From NCBI GenBank assembly GCA_003427395.1, contig BFEA01000010.1, positions 2,545,520 to 2,592,696 of the forward strand: a DNA stretch of 47,177 bases, given 5' to 3'. Shown here piece after piece: positions 31,355-41,776 of the stretch (within the stretch, counting starts at the first letter, position 1; the number at the start of each line of letters is the position of its first letter). Origin of the DNA: Chara braunii. Its lineage: Eukaryota; Streptophyta; Charophyceae; Charales; Characeae. A program made the translations under genes and the position numbers. The notes below the pieces were generated by a model that saw only the letters and a list, made by a program, of their open reading frames with translations, did not search any database and was not told the origin of the DNA.

Positions 31355-32934
31355 GATTTGCAGAGTGAATGAAAGAAGGGAGCGGGACTTTTGTTCATCT
31401 GAATGAGAGGTAGCTTGTGCATATGTTTGAAGGCCACGAAAAACTAAGGGGCTCGCTCTAATAACGGCGGATGGAATGTATGAGGCACGAGGAGTGAGTA
31501 GAGGCGAGGAGAAAAGACGGCGTTGCCGCACCCCGATGACGCCATAGGATTGTTTTGCTTAGAGAAATGGTGTGTGGCCTAAGGATGACGCTTAGCCTAC
31601 GCACAAAAGAAGAGGAACTTTCAAAGAACCCCTGAACTGCCTGCGTATTGGAAGGAGCATTTGCTTGAGAACACAACCAAGTATCAGAAAATCGGCGCTT
31701 GTGGGATGACCAGCGAGACCTCCACCCAGCGTGAGGACTGAGCTACATCCCCAATGTCAAAGCTCTCTCGCTCGATGGCCCACCCCCATCCATCTCAAAC
31801 CACTAGGTGGGGGTGACTCGGGGATGAAAGGCCCACGCCCTGAGTGTGAGCATGGGCGGGCCAAGCCAGCTGGGACCCGTAGCGGGGTCGACCAAGGCTC
31901 GAAAGTCTACCGGGGTTTGGCCCTACACCGTTATATCTCGGATTACAATAATGAAGCCCCTATACGCAAGGGGGCTTCATTTCGCTCCCGTTCGCCTCAA
32001 TTTTGGACACTCTTTGCTCCGTTTTCTTTTTGATAGCCTTTTTCTCATGTTGAGTCCCTTTGGGCTTTATTTTCTTATGACTAACTAGTCTGAGATGCCT
32101 CGGACTGCTGGGCAATCCCTCCACCATCATTATTTTGCTTTCTTTTCTCTCACGGTTCTCGCACTTGATGCCACTAGTGGTGCTGATATTTTCCACCGTC
32201 TAGATCTTTTGATCTCGACGGTGTCTTTTACTTTGTGTGACAATTTTTTTTATGTTGGCTTCTGGTTCCCTTGGGACATCTCAAGTCCCCGCCACTTTTC
32301 CTCCGTACTATTTTCATTTTATTTTACCTCGTCGGCAGTCCCGCCGGCGCATGTCTCATTTTTCGACTAATTTTATTTGGGTCTGTTTAGTCCCCGACAT
32401 TGTCCAGGATGTCGTCCCATTTTTATTTTGGGACCTCCTTGCCTTTAAATGTTCCAATATCTCCTTCTTAAGTGTCTCATGTGTGCCGATTATTCTTGGG
32501 CGCGAGATCTCATCTCACGGTTGTCGCTTACCGTCTCTATTTACCTCATGCCGAAATCACTCTTTTCTAGTTTTTTGTGTTTGTCATGGCTCATTTTTCC
32601 CTTGGCCTAGGCATCCTTATGCAGTCCATTATTTGTCGGACTGCTACTGTGGCCATTTTCCTAGTCCCATAGCCCCACAACTTGCCCCAAATTGAATAAA
32701 AATGAAGCGCTCAATTTTCAAGTGCATCCGGACTCAATATTGGCTCCGGATGCACCTAAAACATGTGTTTCTCTTTCCCCATGCAATCTATTGTATCTCG
32801 GTTGCAAAGGGCCTTGATTTTTCTTGATGTTTTTTGCAAAATCAAGAGAAAACCAATGCCATTTGCAACCGCCATATTCCATAATGTATCTGGTTATGGA
32901 TGCATCTCCCCAAGTGAACGTTTTTTACCGTTAC

Positions 32935-32937
<3 letters not shown>

Positions 32938-32993
<56 letters not shown>
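32938..32993. repeat. Poly(T) run
   Basis: About 55 T in a row within the older LTR, at a place where the other LTR copies have mixed A/G-rich text (minus sense). Its length is likely unreliable in assembly. Confidence 0.9.
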
Positions 32994-33512
32994 CTTTTCT
33001 TTTCCTCCTTTTTTGGACAGTAGGGATCTGCCAGTCCCTATTTGTGGCAGTCCCTACTGACGGTCAACTCACTCACTCCGTCTCACTCTTTTTGTCTTAT
33101 TCTCCCACATTTTTCTGTTTTTTTCTTTCTTTTTCTAGCATGCCAAGTGTCAAGTGGTCGTTAAGACCTTTTTCTAGTTTTTTCCTCTTAGTTTTCACTC
33201 TTCCTATACCCATGGTGTAGTCCTTTATATCTCGGACTGCGATAATGGTTCCTACTCCGATTTTCTCCCGGAGGCCTATTTTCCACATGGAGTCTCTTTT
33301 GACTTCATTTTTTTTAGGGAGGCGCATCCGAGATTTTTCGGATTGCTCTCATGCCTCCCCTTTCATGTTTTTTTACTTTTTCTCATTTCATTTGGTCTTC
33401 CTGTTTGCTACCACTAGTGTTTGCACTAGTAGTGCTAATATTCTTGGCCATCAAAATCCCGATCATGCTGCTCCACCGCTTCTCTTGAAACCTTCTCATG
33501 TCCCCGCCACTT

Positions 33513-33732
33513 GCCCCGTCGGTGGTCCCCGATACTTTGTCCCGCCGGTGGTCCCCGACACTTTGTCCCGTCGGTGGTCCTCAACACTTTGTCCCGCCGG
33601 TGGTCCCCGACACTTTGTCCGGCCGGTGGTCCCTGACACTTTGTCCCGCCGGTGGTCCCCGACATGTTTTGTCCCGTCGGTGGTCGCCGACACTTTGTCC
33701 CTCCGGTGGTCCCTGACAGTTTTTGTCCCGGA
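33513..33732. repeat. 25/26-bp tandem array, 8 copies (older LTR, inverted)
   Basis: Units read GTCGGTGGTCCCCGACACTT TGTCCC on the plus strand, the reverse complement of the array at 2296 and 23048. Eight copies by eye. Confidence 0.9.
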
Positions 33733-34509
33733 TACCATTATTTTTACTTAGTCTCACGTGGTCCTTGGTGCCTTTCCTCAATGTGTCCCATGTTCTTTTG
33801 GCGTCTACCGCCCTACGGTGAACCTTTTCTCGGGCCTTGTGCACGTTGGTTTCTCTGACCACGGGGCCTCCAATCCGTGGTTTCGGTTAGTTGTCATAGG
33901 CGGCCCCCATATTGGACCCTTATTCACAAGCGCCCCACGGCCACCACGGCTATTCACCTCTCGGCTTCCCGATTCTTTTGTCATCCGCCGTGCCGCGCTT
34001 ACTAGGTTAATGGCCCCTCGGGTCCTTGTCATGCTGAGTTCAGATGGTCCTCCTGACCCCATGCTATGCTCCTATGTGGCCGTGTTCCGTCCCTTACTTG
34101 CTTGCCGTTGCCGGTTCTTTCTCCCTGCGGTACTTAGCCCAAAGCATCACTCCTCCCGGTGGTCTCGTCCTAGTCCTTTGTCTTTTCTCTCTCTCTTATC
34201 TCCTTACTCCAGATTTCTCTCTCCTACACAACCTAGCTATATCTCGGCTCTCGAGTGTATTTTTGACCCACAGGTCCCGACACATTCCTCCACTCATTCG
34301 TGAGGTCCTCATCGCGCACCAGTCTTCTGTCAGTAGGGGGTCTGGAGGGATGGACGGGAGGAGGTGGGATGTGATGGGTAGTTAGTTTGTCACAACATTT
34401 TTTTGTCGTTTCCTTGTTCCTTTCCCATGGTTTCTTCTAGTCTCCGCTCCTTGGGGTGGAGAGGGGTGTGCGAGTCAAACTATCTTTTTGAGGGTTCCTT
34501 CAGGCTTCT

Positions 34510-34830
34510 TTCGTCTCATTCATCACCCTTAGAACATCAAGCCTTCTTTGGGCACTTTTCATCTCATTCATCACCCTTAGAACATCAAGCCTTTTTTCAA
34601 CTTCTCATTCATCACCCTTAGAGCACAAAAACCTTCTCTCAACTTTCTCATTCATCACCCTTAGAACATCAACCCTTCTTTCAACTTCTCATTCATCACC
34701 CTTAGAGCATCAAAACCTTCCCTCAACTTTCTCATGCATCACCCTTAAAGCATCAAGATTTTCCTTTCAACTTCTCTATTCTCATTCATCACTTTTAGGG
34801 CGTCAAACATTCTTTCACCTTCTCTCATCT
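34510..34830. repeat. Repeat of about 48 bp, about 7 copies
   Basis: TCATTCATCACCCTTAGAAC followed by ATCAAGCCTT and C/T-rich spacers recurs about seven times. Reverse complement of the shorter block at 22095-22260. Confidence 0.8.
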
Positions 34831-34934
34831 TCTGCAGCCCGTGCTCTTCCCCTGAGCCTTACCATCCAAAAATGCCCTCGAATGATCTACCTTTCATCTC
34901 GCGCAGACCATGTTCCTTTCCTGAGGGTTGCCAC

Positions 34935-35607
34935 CAATGTTGTCATGCAGGGATGCCCGGGGCCCAAGCCAGGGTGGGGGTTTCACCCCCTCACCCCCGA
35001 CGTGGGGATCCCCGACTCCCAGCCCCAACAAATTACCCCCACATGTGCCCCNNNNNNNNNNNNNNNNNNNNNNNNNNNNNNNNNNNNNNNNNNNNNNNNN
35101 NNNNNNNNNNNNNNNNNNNNNNNNNNNNNNNNNNNNNNNNNNNNNNNNNNNNNNNNNNNNNNNNNNNNNNNNNNNNNNNNNNNNNNNNNNNNNNNNNNNN
35201 NNNNNNNNNNNNNNNNNNNNNNNNNNNNNNNNNNNNNNNNNNNNNNNNNNNNNNNNNNNNNNNNNNNNNNNNNNNNNNNNNNNNNNNNNNNNNNNNNNNN
35301 NNNNNNNNNNNNNNNNNNNNNNNNNNNNNNNNNNNNNNNNNNNNNNNNNNNNNNNNNNNNNNNNNNNNNNNNNNNNNNNNNNNNNNNNNNNNNNNNNNNN
35401 NNNNNNNNNNNNNNNNNNNNNNNNNNNNNNNNNNNNNNNNNNNNNNNNNNNNNNNNNNNNNNNNNNNNNNNNNNNNNNNNNNNNNNNNNNNNNNNNNNNN
35501 NNNNNNNNNNNNNNNNNNNNNNNNNNNNNNNNNNNNNNNNNNNNNNNNNNNNNNNNNNNNNTTTGCAGTTCGGCCCAGGGGGTGCAGACTGCCGCTGCGC
35601 ACCCCCC

Positions 35608-35638
<31 letters not shown>

Positions 35639-35739
35639 GGGGGGGGCGGGGGGAGGGGTCCGAAGCCGGGGTCAGAGGTGCCCATCCCCGGAACCCCGCA
35701 GCCCCACCGGGGCCCCGGGGCCAGAGCTCGACAACCCTG
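34935..35739. mobile_element. hAT-like DNA transposon with internal gap
   Basis: The ends are CAATGTTGTC and GACAACCCTG, which are imperfect inverted repeats (right end reads CAGGGTTGTC outward). Flanks GTTGCCAC (34927-34934) and GCTGCCAC (35740-35747) are a 7/8 match, fitting the 8-bp duplication of the hAT superfamily. The visible sequence is GC-rich with a T run followed by a G run near 35610-35660, unlike its surroundings and absent from the homologous place in the giant element. A 510-N gap hides most of the interior, so whether a transposase is present is unknown. Confidence 0.65.
35052..35561. other. Assembly gap (510 N)
   Basis: An N run inside the hAT-like insertion, next to GC-rich and homopolymer sequence. 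Frames spanning it are artefacts. Confidence 0.95.
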
Positions 35740-35849
35740 GCTGCCACCTTTCATGGCTTTTCTCAGTCAGTTTTGCCACTTTTTTCTCACGCTCATGCCC
35801 TGCCAATCTTACCCATATTTTCTGGTCAATTTCTCATGCATTTTCTCTT

Positions 35850-36290
35850 GTTGCGTGTGAGGTCTTTCTCAAGCCCATACTTTAATCAACATCCCATGCA
35901 TTTCCTACTCGCCAGGGCTTTCTCAAACTCGGGCTCAATCAACATCCCATCTGGCCAGTCGCCAGACCTTTCTCTAACTTTATCCATTTCACATGCATGT
36001 TTTCCTTGCCAGACCTTTCTTACGTCCAAGTTCAATCAATTTCACGTGCATCTTTCTTCTGGACTTCTTGCCAGACCTTTCATGCCTTTTCTCTTCTCTA
36101 CATCTTGCCAGGCCTTTCTCAAGCCCAAGCAAAGTCAATTTTACATGTCTTTCTCTTCTGGACATCTTGTCAGGCCTTTCTCACGCCCAAGTAAAGTCGA
36201 TTTTACATGCCATTCTCTTCTGGACATCTTGCCAGACTTTTCTCAAGCCCAAGCAAAGTCGATTTTACATGTCATTTCTCTCGAACTTAT
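35850..36290. repeat. Degenerate 59-62-bp array (older element)
   Basis: CATCTTGCCAGACCTTTCTC and AAGTCGATTTTACATG recur about every 60 bases; reverse complement of the array at 21333-21900. Confidence 0.75.
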
Positions 36291-38308
36291 GGTAAGTTCA
36301 TCCTCTTGACCGCAGTTCTTTTTTTATTGCACGTTTTTTCGTCAGTAGATGGCACACCTTTCCCCCACTGAAAATGCGATGTCCCCATCGCATGACATAT
36401 TCTCACTCGGAGGTACGGAACCTTGGCCCACCAACTGAGGCAAGAACAACGGTCCACCTGCTCCTAGAAGGACGGGTGATCGGTCCTTCCTCGGCAGGTA
36501 ACACCTCATCCTTTTACTTAGCCCGACCTTTTGGCAACACGAGACGAGCGTCATCACTGAGGTACCACCTCACATCTGGCAGGTAGGTCCAGTCCAAAAC
36601 CTCCCAGCACCCCGCCTTGCCATAAAGGCATCTCTCGCGAACCATTCCTCCCGAGTGGTATTTTCTTGGATCCGGCCTCTTCCTTTCAAGAGAGTTGGGG
36701 CTCCCTATTAGTCTACGAGTCCAGTTACGAAGACCTCGCGGTTAATTCCGAAACGATTATAATGATCCGGCAGGGCGGTGTCAATGCCATATGGTGGACG
36801 CGGACGCTAACCGGTACATCGCATGACCCCTCCCTTTGGACAGTGCCGCTCAACTTAATGCGAGCAGCCTTGGTCTATCCCAAGCGGCCACGCTGCCCTT
36901 CTATGGTATGGCGTGTGGTTGGGGAGAGCAAATGAGACTAGCAAAAGAATGGTACGTCACCCATTTGGTTCCACACCCTTGACGTTAGGCTCCTAGCATG
37001 AGGCGCAATTTGAACTCCCCGACTAGAGCTCGTTGTCGGAGTTAGTTCCGGACGGCTACCACCAATCAAAGAGAAGGATGTCTTGGTCCTTTAACCCTTA
37101 TCCTCCCTCATGAGGAACAGGTCGCGCTGAGACTTTTCCCTTAAACAGTAAAGGTCCTGGGGTTGTGGTGCATGCGCCGGTATCCCCCTCCTACTGAGGT
37201 CTGAGACGAGAAGAAAAACGAAATCATTCCAATGTTAATTTCATGTCTTTTCCAATCCACCTAGGGCCCCCTGATATGCAATGCAATTTCCAATCCTCAA
37301 GCAATTCCCAATGCAAACTTCAGATCTCTCATGCTCAATCCATCTCACTCAGCCATGCAAGGGGACCCAAATAACAATTCTCAAAATGACCCTTATTAGG
37401 GACCATTTTTTCCATTTCCGGTCGAACATCCTTAACAAGGTCATTTTTATCCGTTCCAGTCGAGCAGCCTTGTTCAGGCCGTCCTTATCCATTCCAATGT
37501 TAGCGCCCAAGGGGGTGGGTCTCGAGGACACGGATCCCATCTTTGTCTTAGGGGTTAGAAGGTGACCATCTTTTACAGTTTTCTGCGCGCGATATCTCTT
37601 ATCCTTTCTCAATACCATTTGTTGTTCCTCATGCATACACCTGGCTTAGTGTCTAGTGCTCGAGTTGAGGCTTGCAACCTCAAGCAGCACTTAGCCCACC
37701 CGGCCGTTCAACCATAGCGAAGGGGTAAGGACATCCTTTCTGTTCCACTCTTTCTGACCTCTCAGATTTCCTGCTAGTTTTGACTCATTCATGACTCATT
37801 CGGATTAGGCTCCTAGGGAAGAGGGGTTCTCACGCCTCTTTACCCATAGGTCCCCTAACCTCTCTTGTACTCGACCGACACTCAATGTCTTGCTTAGCTT
37901 GTCAATCCACATTCATAGTCTATTTCCAAAGGTGCAACCTCTGTTTCATCCAAAGCTCACAATACAATCATCACAACTAGTCTCGTCTCCATACCCCCCT
38001 TGTCATTGTTTTGCACACAGTTTTTCGAAGGTAGCTCATCTAGGAAGTAGCTTCCAACTACTGTTTTCTAACTCATCATGACATAGCTCTGGCTAGTCCT
38101 TGTACCGCTCATTCCTAGTATGCATACTCATACTATCCAAACTTTGTCACTTCAATATTGCAAAAGAAAAACACAATCTTTGTTCAATGCCCATAACGTC
38201 TAGTCCCTCTCGTTGTCATCTATCTTATCTCGCTTGGCCCCTTGCTCGTCCTGTCTTCCTGTCGACGCTTTGACCCCCAAGCCGGAGACCAGGATTCTTC
38301 GTAATGTT

Positions 38309-39140
38309 TCACAACTCCCTTTCGTTGTAAAAGTCCAAAGGTGTGGCTGTCACTCTGGCCTCCATCAGTTCGCTGGCCTTGATGATCCAGTCGTGCTTGA
38401 TTATGCTAACCCATTGTTCAAACCAATGACTGAACGTTGGTACAAACTCGTCTTCCCATCTAAAGGTTCCCTCTTGTGGCCTGCTTGTAGAAGGTCGCCC
38501 TTCTTCTCTGGGCCTTGAAATCTCACCATTTTCATCCCCACTATTAATATCAATGACCTCCTGCACTTCTTCCTCCTCGTCCTCATTCTCTTCCCTTCGT
38601 ACGGGGCTGAACTCACCCGCGAAGTTTTTCGGATTTAGGTTATAAGGGATGTCCGTCCGCCTTTCATATCCTTCCCTAAAGTCTGCATATCCTCCCTCAC
38701 AATTCTCGTGGCCGCTTCGTTCGCCATGCGGGCTCTCTCTTTCTTCTTCCCCTTTTTCACATCAGTCATTCATATTTTGTCTTTCATCGCCCTCCTTGTA
38801 CCATTGCTCATGCTGTTTACACCCCTCGGCCTCCTTCTCGGCAAAAGCCTTAAGCCTTTCTTGTCCCAATCCGCCCCTTTCTCTCATACTTGCTCTCTCT
38901 TCCTCGCTCTCACTCCCTGATGAGATTTATATTCCTTTTTCCTTTCGAAGAGGCGAAGGTCCTCTACACACTTGTTTTCTCGCTCCTCTGCCCACTACTT
39001 GTTTGGACAGGTACCCTATATACAATTTTCTCTTTATAGTTCTCCGCTCCCCACTTGGTCTGGTTTTTCCTGCTCGCTGGGCCTGTTGATCACATTGTTG
39101 TCGTTCTCGTTGCCGAATTTCATTCTCGCTTTTTTAAGGC
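38309..39140 (-). pseudogene. Extra ORF downstream of integrase, function unknown
   Basis: After the integrase stop on the minus strand, a charged coding-like stretch appears. RQRERQQCDQQAQRA lies near 39100 and an EEEEVQEVIDINSGDENG acidic stretch near 38570. The clean final frame contains EDEFVPTFSHWFEQWVSIIK and ends EREL at 38309. Frameshifts separate the pieces. The 38360-38460 part is conserved as DNA in the giant element (19190-19260). Extra ORFs 3' of pol are known in some plant Gypsy lineages, but I do not recognise this one. Confidence 0.45.
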
Positions 39141-39575
39141 TTCTTCCCTGATCCTGTATAACAAAACAACACCTGTCGAGCCCCTCATACAAACATTCCC
39201 CCAGTTTGGTAGGAGATACCTTCCCCCCCCCCCCAGCGTGCTACCCGAATCCCTCGTACAAAGCCATATTATACATCGCCCCTCCATACAGATGCCGCAG
39301 TTGCAATGACCCCATCATCCCCACAAAAACTATGGTACAATGCTTCAGGCAGCCTTTCCCACTACCAACCATCCCTTATATACACAAAACCAATGGCACA
39401 AGGGCCCCAAGGCATCCCGCTTCTCATTTTCACTCAACCCAAGCCATTGCCCCCCTCCCAAAAAAATGAAAGCCCCACAGACATAGTTAGAGACAAACCA
39501 TAGTGTGGGCAAAGCTACCGTCAACTCTCAGTTTATAGACTCCTCAGTTTCCTTATCATGGGCCTCCCGAAGCCA

Positions 39576-40027
39576 TTATTCCACTGGGTTCGGACTTAGA
39601 AACCTGACCGGTCGTTGCCCTGGGAAGGATCCTTTCAATCCCGTTCCATCCAAATCTTCCAATTCGATGGTGTTCAGTCTCACTCGCTTAGCAACCCAGT
39701 AGGGGCCTTTGAACCTCCTCCCCAGTTGCCCAGACCATGTGCTTTCCAGTGTCGAGTTTCTAACCAGTACCATTTCCCCCACCTGAAGGGGCTCTTTCTG
39801 GATATTCTTAGACTGGTCCCACCTTGCTTTATCCCTCATCCTGCTATCCAGTACCCGATTGACAATATCTTTCATGACCTCCTCGTTTCTAAGGACCTGT
39901 TGACATCGCGCCTCAATTAGCTCTTCCGTGGTCAGTGAGGATCATCATCTAACTTGTTCTAGGTAGGTATCAAGGCTTCCACAGTAAAATCGATCTCTCT
40001 TCCGTACCAGAGTTCCGCTGGGATACA
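39576..40027 (-). pseudogene. Integrase C-terminal region
   Basis: LQVGEMVLVRNSTLESTW, RRFKGPYWVAKR and a following LEDLDGT...FPGQRPVRF are the GPY/F-type module typical of Ty3/Gypsy integrase C-termini. Upstream, CIPAELWYGREID reads up to the hAT-like insertion at 40035. A stop and a frameshift lie between about 39960 and 39900. No chromodomain is recognisable after the GPY module. The module contributes to DNA binding and target choice in the family. Confidence 0.8.
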
Positions 40028-40035
40028 TCTCGTTG
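40028..40035. other. Target-site duplication, left copy (TCTCGTTG)
   Basis: Exact 8-bp match to 41147-41154 on the other side of the insertion. Confidence 0.85.
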
Positions 40036-40174
40036 CTGTGTTACCGCGCGTTCAATGAATTAGCGTTTCTCGTTCATGTTTTGAACGCGTTGAACGCGCG
40101 TTCATTAAATGAGGCTAAACACGTTGAACGGGTTTGCACAGGCGCCACAGGGTGCAGAGGTGTGGGTTGAGGGT

Positions 40175-40207
<33 letters not shown>

Positions 40208-40311
40208 ACGTGTGTGCGTGTGTGTGTGTGTGTATGAGAGAGAGAGAGAGAGAGAGCATTGCTGGCCCGCTGGCCCTCGGTTGCAGCCCGTTCCTGCACG
40301 CTCCTGCTGCA

Positions 40312-40370
<59 letters not shown>

Positions 40371-40600
40371 GTGGCATTTTACAGTAGTCGCTCGAATGCA
40401 TGTGGCGGAGTTAATGGTCCGGATACATTCATAATTCGCAGTCTGACTATGAATTTCCAATGTAACGGGACCATTACCTTTGCAAACACAGAGAGAGAGA
40501 GAGAGAGAGAAAGAGTCAGCGCGTTGCTGCCCACTCCCGCCCCGCCCGCTGCGAGCTGCCCACCTACTGCAACGGCAATGCAGCCCGTTCTCACTGCAGT

Positions 40601-40657
<57 letters not shown>

Positions 40658-41146
40658 ACGGTAGTAGCTTATAGCTCGAATGCATGTAATCCAGGTAATT
40701 GTCCCAATACATTCGATATTCACTAGAATGTACTGCACCTTTACATGTGCCACATTCGTTCACAGCTACCACTGGCGCCCACTGCCACCCCGCCTGTGCT
40801 GGAGGTAAGGGACCACATACATTCAAAATTCACAGTCTAACACGGCCATATGGCAGACTCTCTCTCTCTTTGCGCCTCATGGTACTCATATTGATTTGAT
40901 GAGCAAAATTGAATGAATCTACAGTCAGAACTTGGAAATATACACTTCCAATTTTTTTTTTTTTAATGAACCGAATCCCCTAACCATAGTCCGGCATGCG
41001 CGCATGCAGATGGGCGGGTTGCGTTCAACTGATTCGCGCCAGGTGACGCATGGCGCATTTGAACGCTTTTGAACGCGCCCCTCCGCCGTTTGAAAGCGCG
41101 CGTTTGAACGTGAATGCGCGTCCGGTGCGTTCAAATGGTTATACAG
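40036..41146. mobile_element. hAT-like non-autonomous DNA transposon inside the integrase gene (1111 bp)
   Basis: The ends CTGTGTTACC and GGTTATACAG form inverted repeats matching at 8 of 10. They are flanked by exact TCTCGTTG duplications. The subterminal regions hold many GCGTTCAA/TTGAACGC words in both orientations, as hAT elements often do. The interior has no transposase; it carries GT, GA and CT microsatellites within two to three diverged copies of a module of about 245 bp. Deleting the insert with one duplication leaves the integrase frame continuous, which confirms the boundaries. Confidence 0.85.
40175..40656. repeat. GT, GA and CT microsatellites inside the hAT-like element
   Basis: GT at about 40175-40233, GA at 40235-40257, CT at 40314-40368, GA at 40489-40511 and CT at 40601-40652. 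Two GA-to-CT modules share GCAGCCCGTTC, CTGCAG and GCTCGAATGCATGT, so the block arose by tandem duplication of about 245 bp. Frames across it are low complexity. Confidence 0.85.
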
Positions 41147-41154
41147 TCTCGTTG
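41147..41154. other. Target-site duplication, right copy (TCTCGTTG)
   Basis: Second exact copy of the 8-bp duplication. Confidence 0.85.
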
Positions 41155-41776
41155 TCCACCTAGGCGTTATGTTCTCCGAAAAGACAGCCTGCTTAAGGTA
41201 TCTAAGCCAATTCCCCAGATCGTTCGCCGCGAGTTTCGCAATTGTGTTCTTGAAGGTTCGGTGCCCCCTTTCCACTGGTGTATTGGCCTCAGGGTGATAT
41301 GGCTCGATGAGCTTGAGAGGTACGCAGAGCCTTTTAAGCCTTCCCAACACTTCTTCATTTACAAATTTCATTCCATTGTCTGCTATAAACCTCTTGATGA
41401 AGGGATGCCTCATGTAGAAATCCTTTATCCAATTTGCTATAGATTTCCCCGTCTTTTTCTTGAGGGTTGCCACCTCCACGAACCCACTTAAGTTGTCTCG
41501 TGCATCCATAATATACCTGTATCCGTCCGTCGATACAGGCATGACCGCAAGGTCAAGGTGGACCAGATGCCCCGTCCCTAGCACCCGTGTTGGTCTAAGC
41601 GGCTCGAAGACGCGGGCCGAGCTCCGTTGTTGACAGATCAGACAGGTTTGACAGTACATGGCCACCATACCCGCCATGCCTGACCAATAATAGAGAGGTG
41701 TTATTTTTGCAAGGGTCCCTTTGGACGATCGATGTCCCCCTGCTAGTCCGTCGTGCATTGCCTGGATTACGTCCAA
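41147..41776 (-). pseudogene. Integrase zinc-binding and catalytic core (Ty3/Gypsy)
   Basis: An open frame from Met at 41776 holds an HHCC finger (His8, His15, Cys45, Cys48, with GGH and CLICQ contexts). The DDE core has Asp75 (VHLDLAV), Asp133 (IADNG) and Glu169 (HPEANTPVERG). The last two are separated by 35 residues, the canonical DD35E spacing. Integrases insert element cDNA into chromosomes. This core shows no frameshift or stop up to the hAT-like insertion at 41146, which interrupts the gene; the C-terminal part resumes at 40027. Confidence 0.9.

Larger units (their letters stand above)
1717..31927 (+). mobile_element. Giant, probably non-autonomous Ty3/Gypsy-type LTR retrotransposon (about 30.2 kb)
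   Basis: Two direct copies of about 10.3 and 9.5 kb flank an internal region of about 10.5 kb. Both copies start TGTTGGG and end CCCTACA, a short inverted terminal pair of the TG...CA type. A TGGTA-starting primer-binding-like site lies 4 bases after the first copy, and a purine tract (AAGTGGGGGGAATG) lies just before the second. Internal protein remnants are an unknown three-copy ORF, a protease fragment, a gag/zinc-knuckle fragment and a 3' ORF remnant. No RT, RNase H or integrase was found. The two LTRs differ by many substitutions and indels, and frames are broken, so the insertion is old. Loss of pol could be ancestral to a non-autonomous subfamily or a later deletion in this copy. Confidence 0.85.
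22471..31927 (+). repeat. 3' LTR of the giant element (about 9.5 kb)
   Basis: A direct copy of the 5' LTR with identical block order. It lacks the 447-bp insert and has slightly fewer array units. It ends CCCTACA at 31927, exactly where sequence switches to the older LTR in reverse orientation. Confidence 0.85.
31928..34282 (-). repeat. Proximal part of the older element's 3' LTR
   Basis: The reverse complement of about 22471-25110. Its minus-strand start TGTCGGGACC is at 34282-34273. It breaks at 31928 where the giant element is inserted; the rest is 1716-1. It includes the 26-bp array and a poly(T) run. Palindromes lie near 32621-32645 and 33218-33242. Confidence 0.85.
34283..38300 (-). 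other. 3' untranslated region of the older element
   Basis: About 4 kb matching the reverse complement of 19990-22470 plus flanking sequence. It contains the purine tract next to the LTR, repeats of TCATTCATCACCCTTAGA (about 34510-34800), a hAT-like insertion with an N gap (34935-35739), and a 59-62-bp array (about 35850-36290). No gene is supported. Confidence 0.7.

Noticed and set aside
34872-36309. Long plus- and minus-strand frames across 35052-35561
   Set aside because: More than half of each frame is N; their length is an artefact of the gap.
40134-40664. Coding frames across the GT/GA/CT microsatellites (both strands)
   Set aside because: Dinucleotide repeats within a DNA-transposon insertion; no complex domain.
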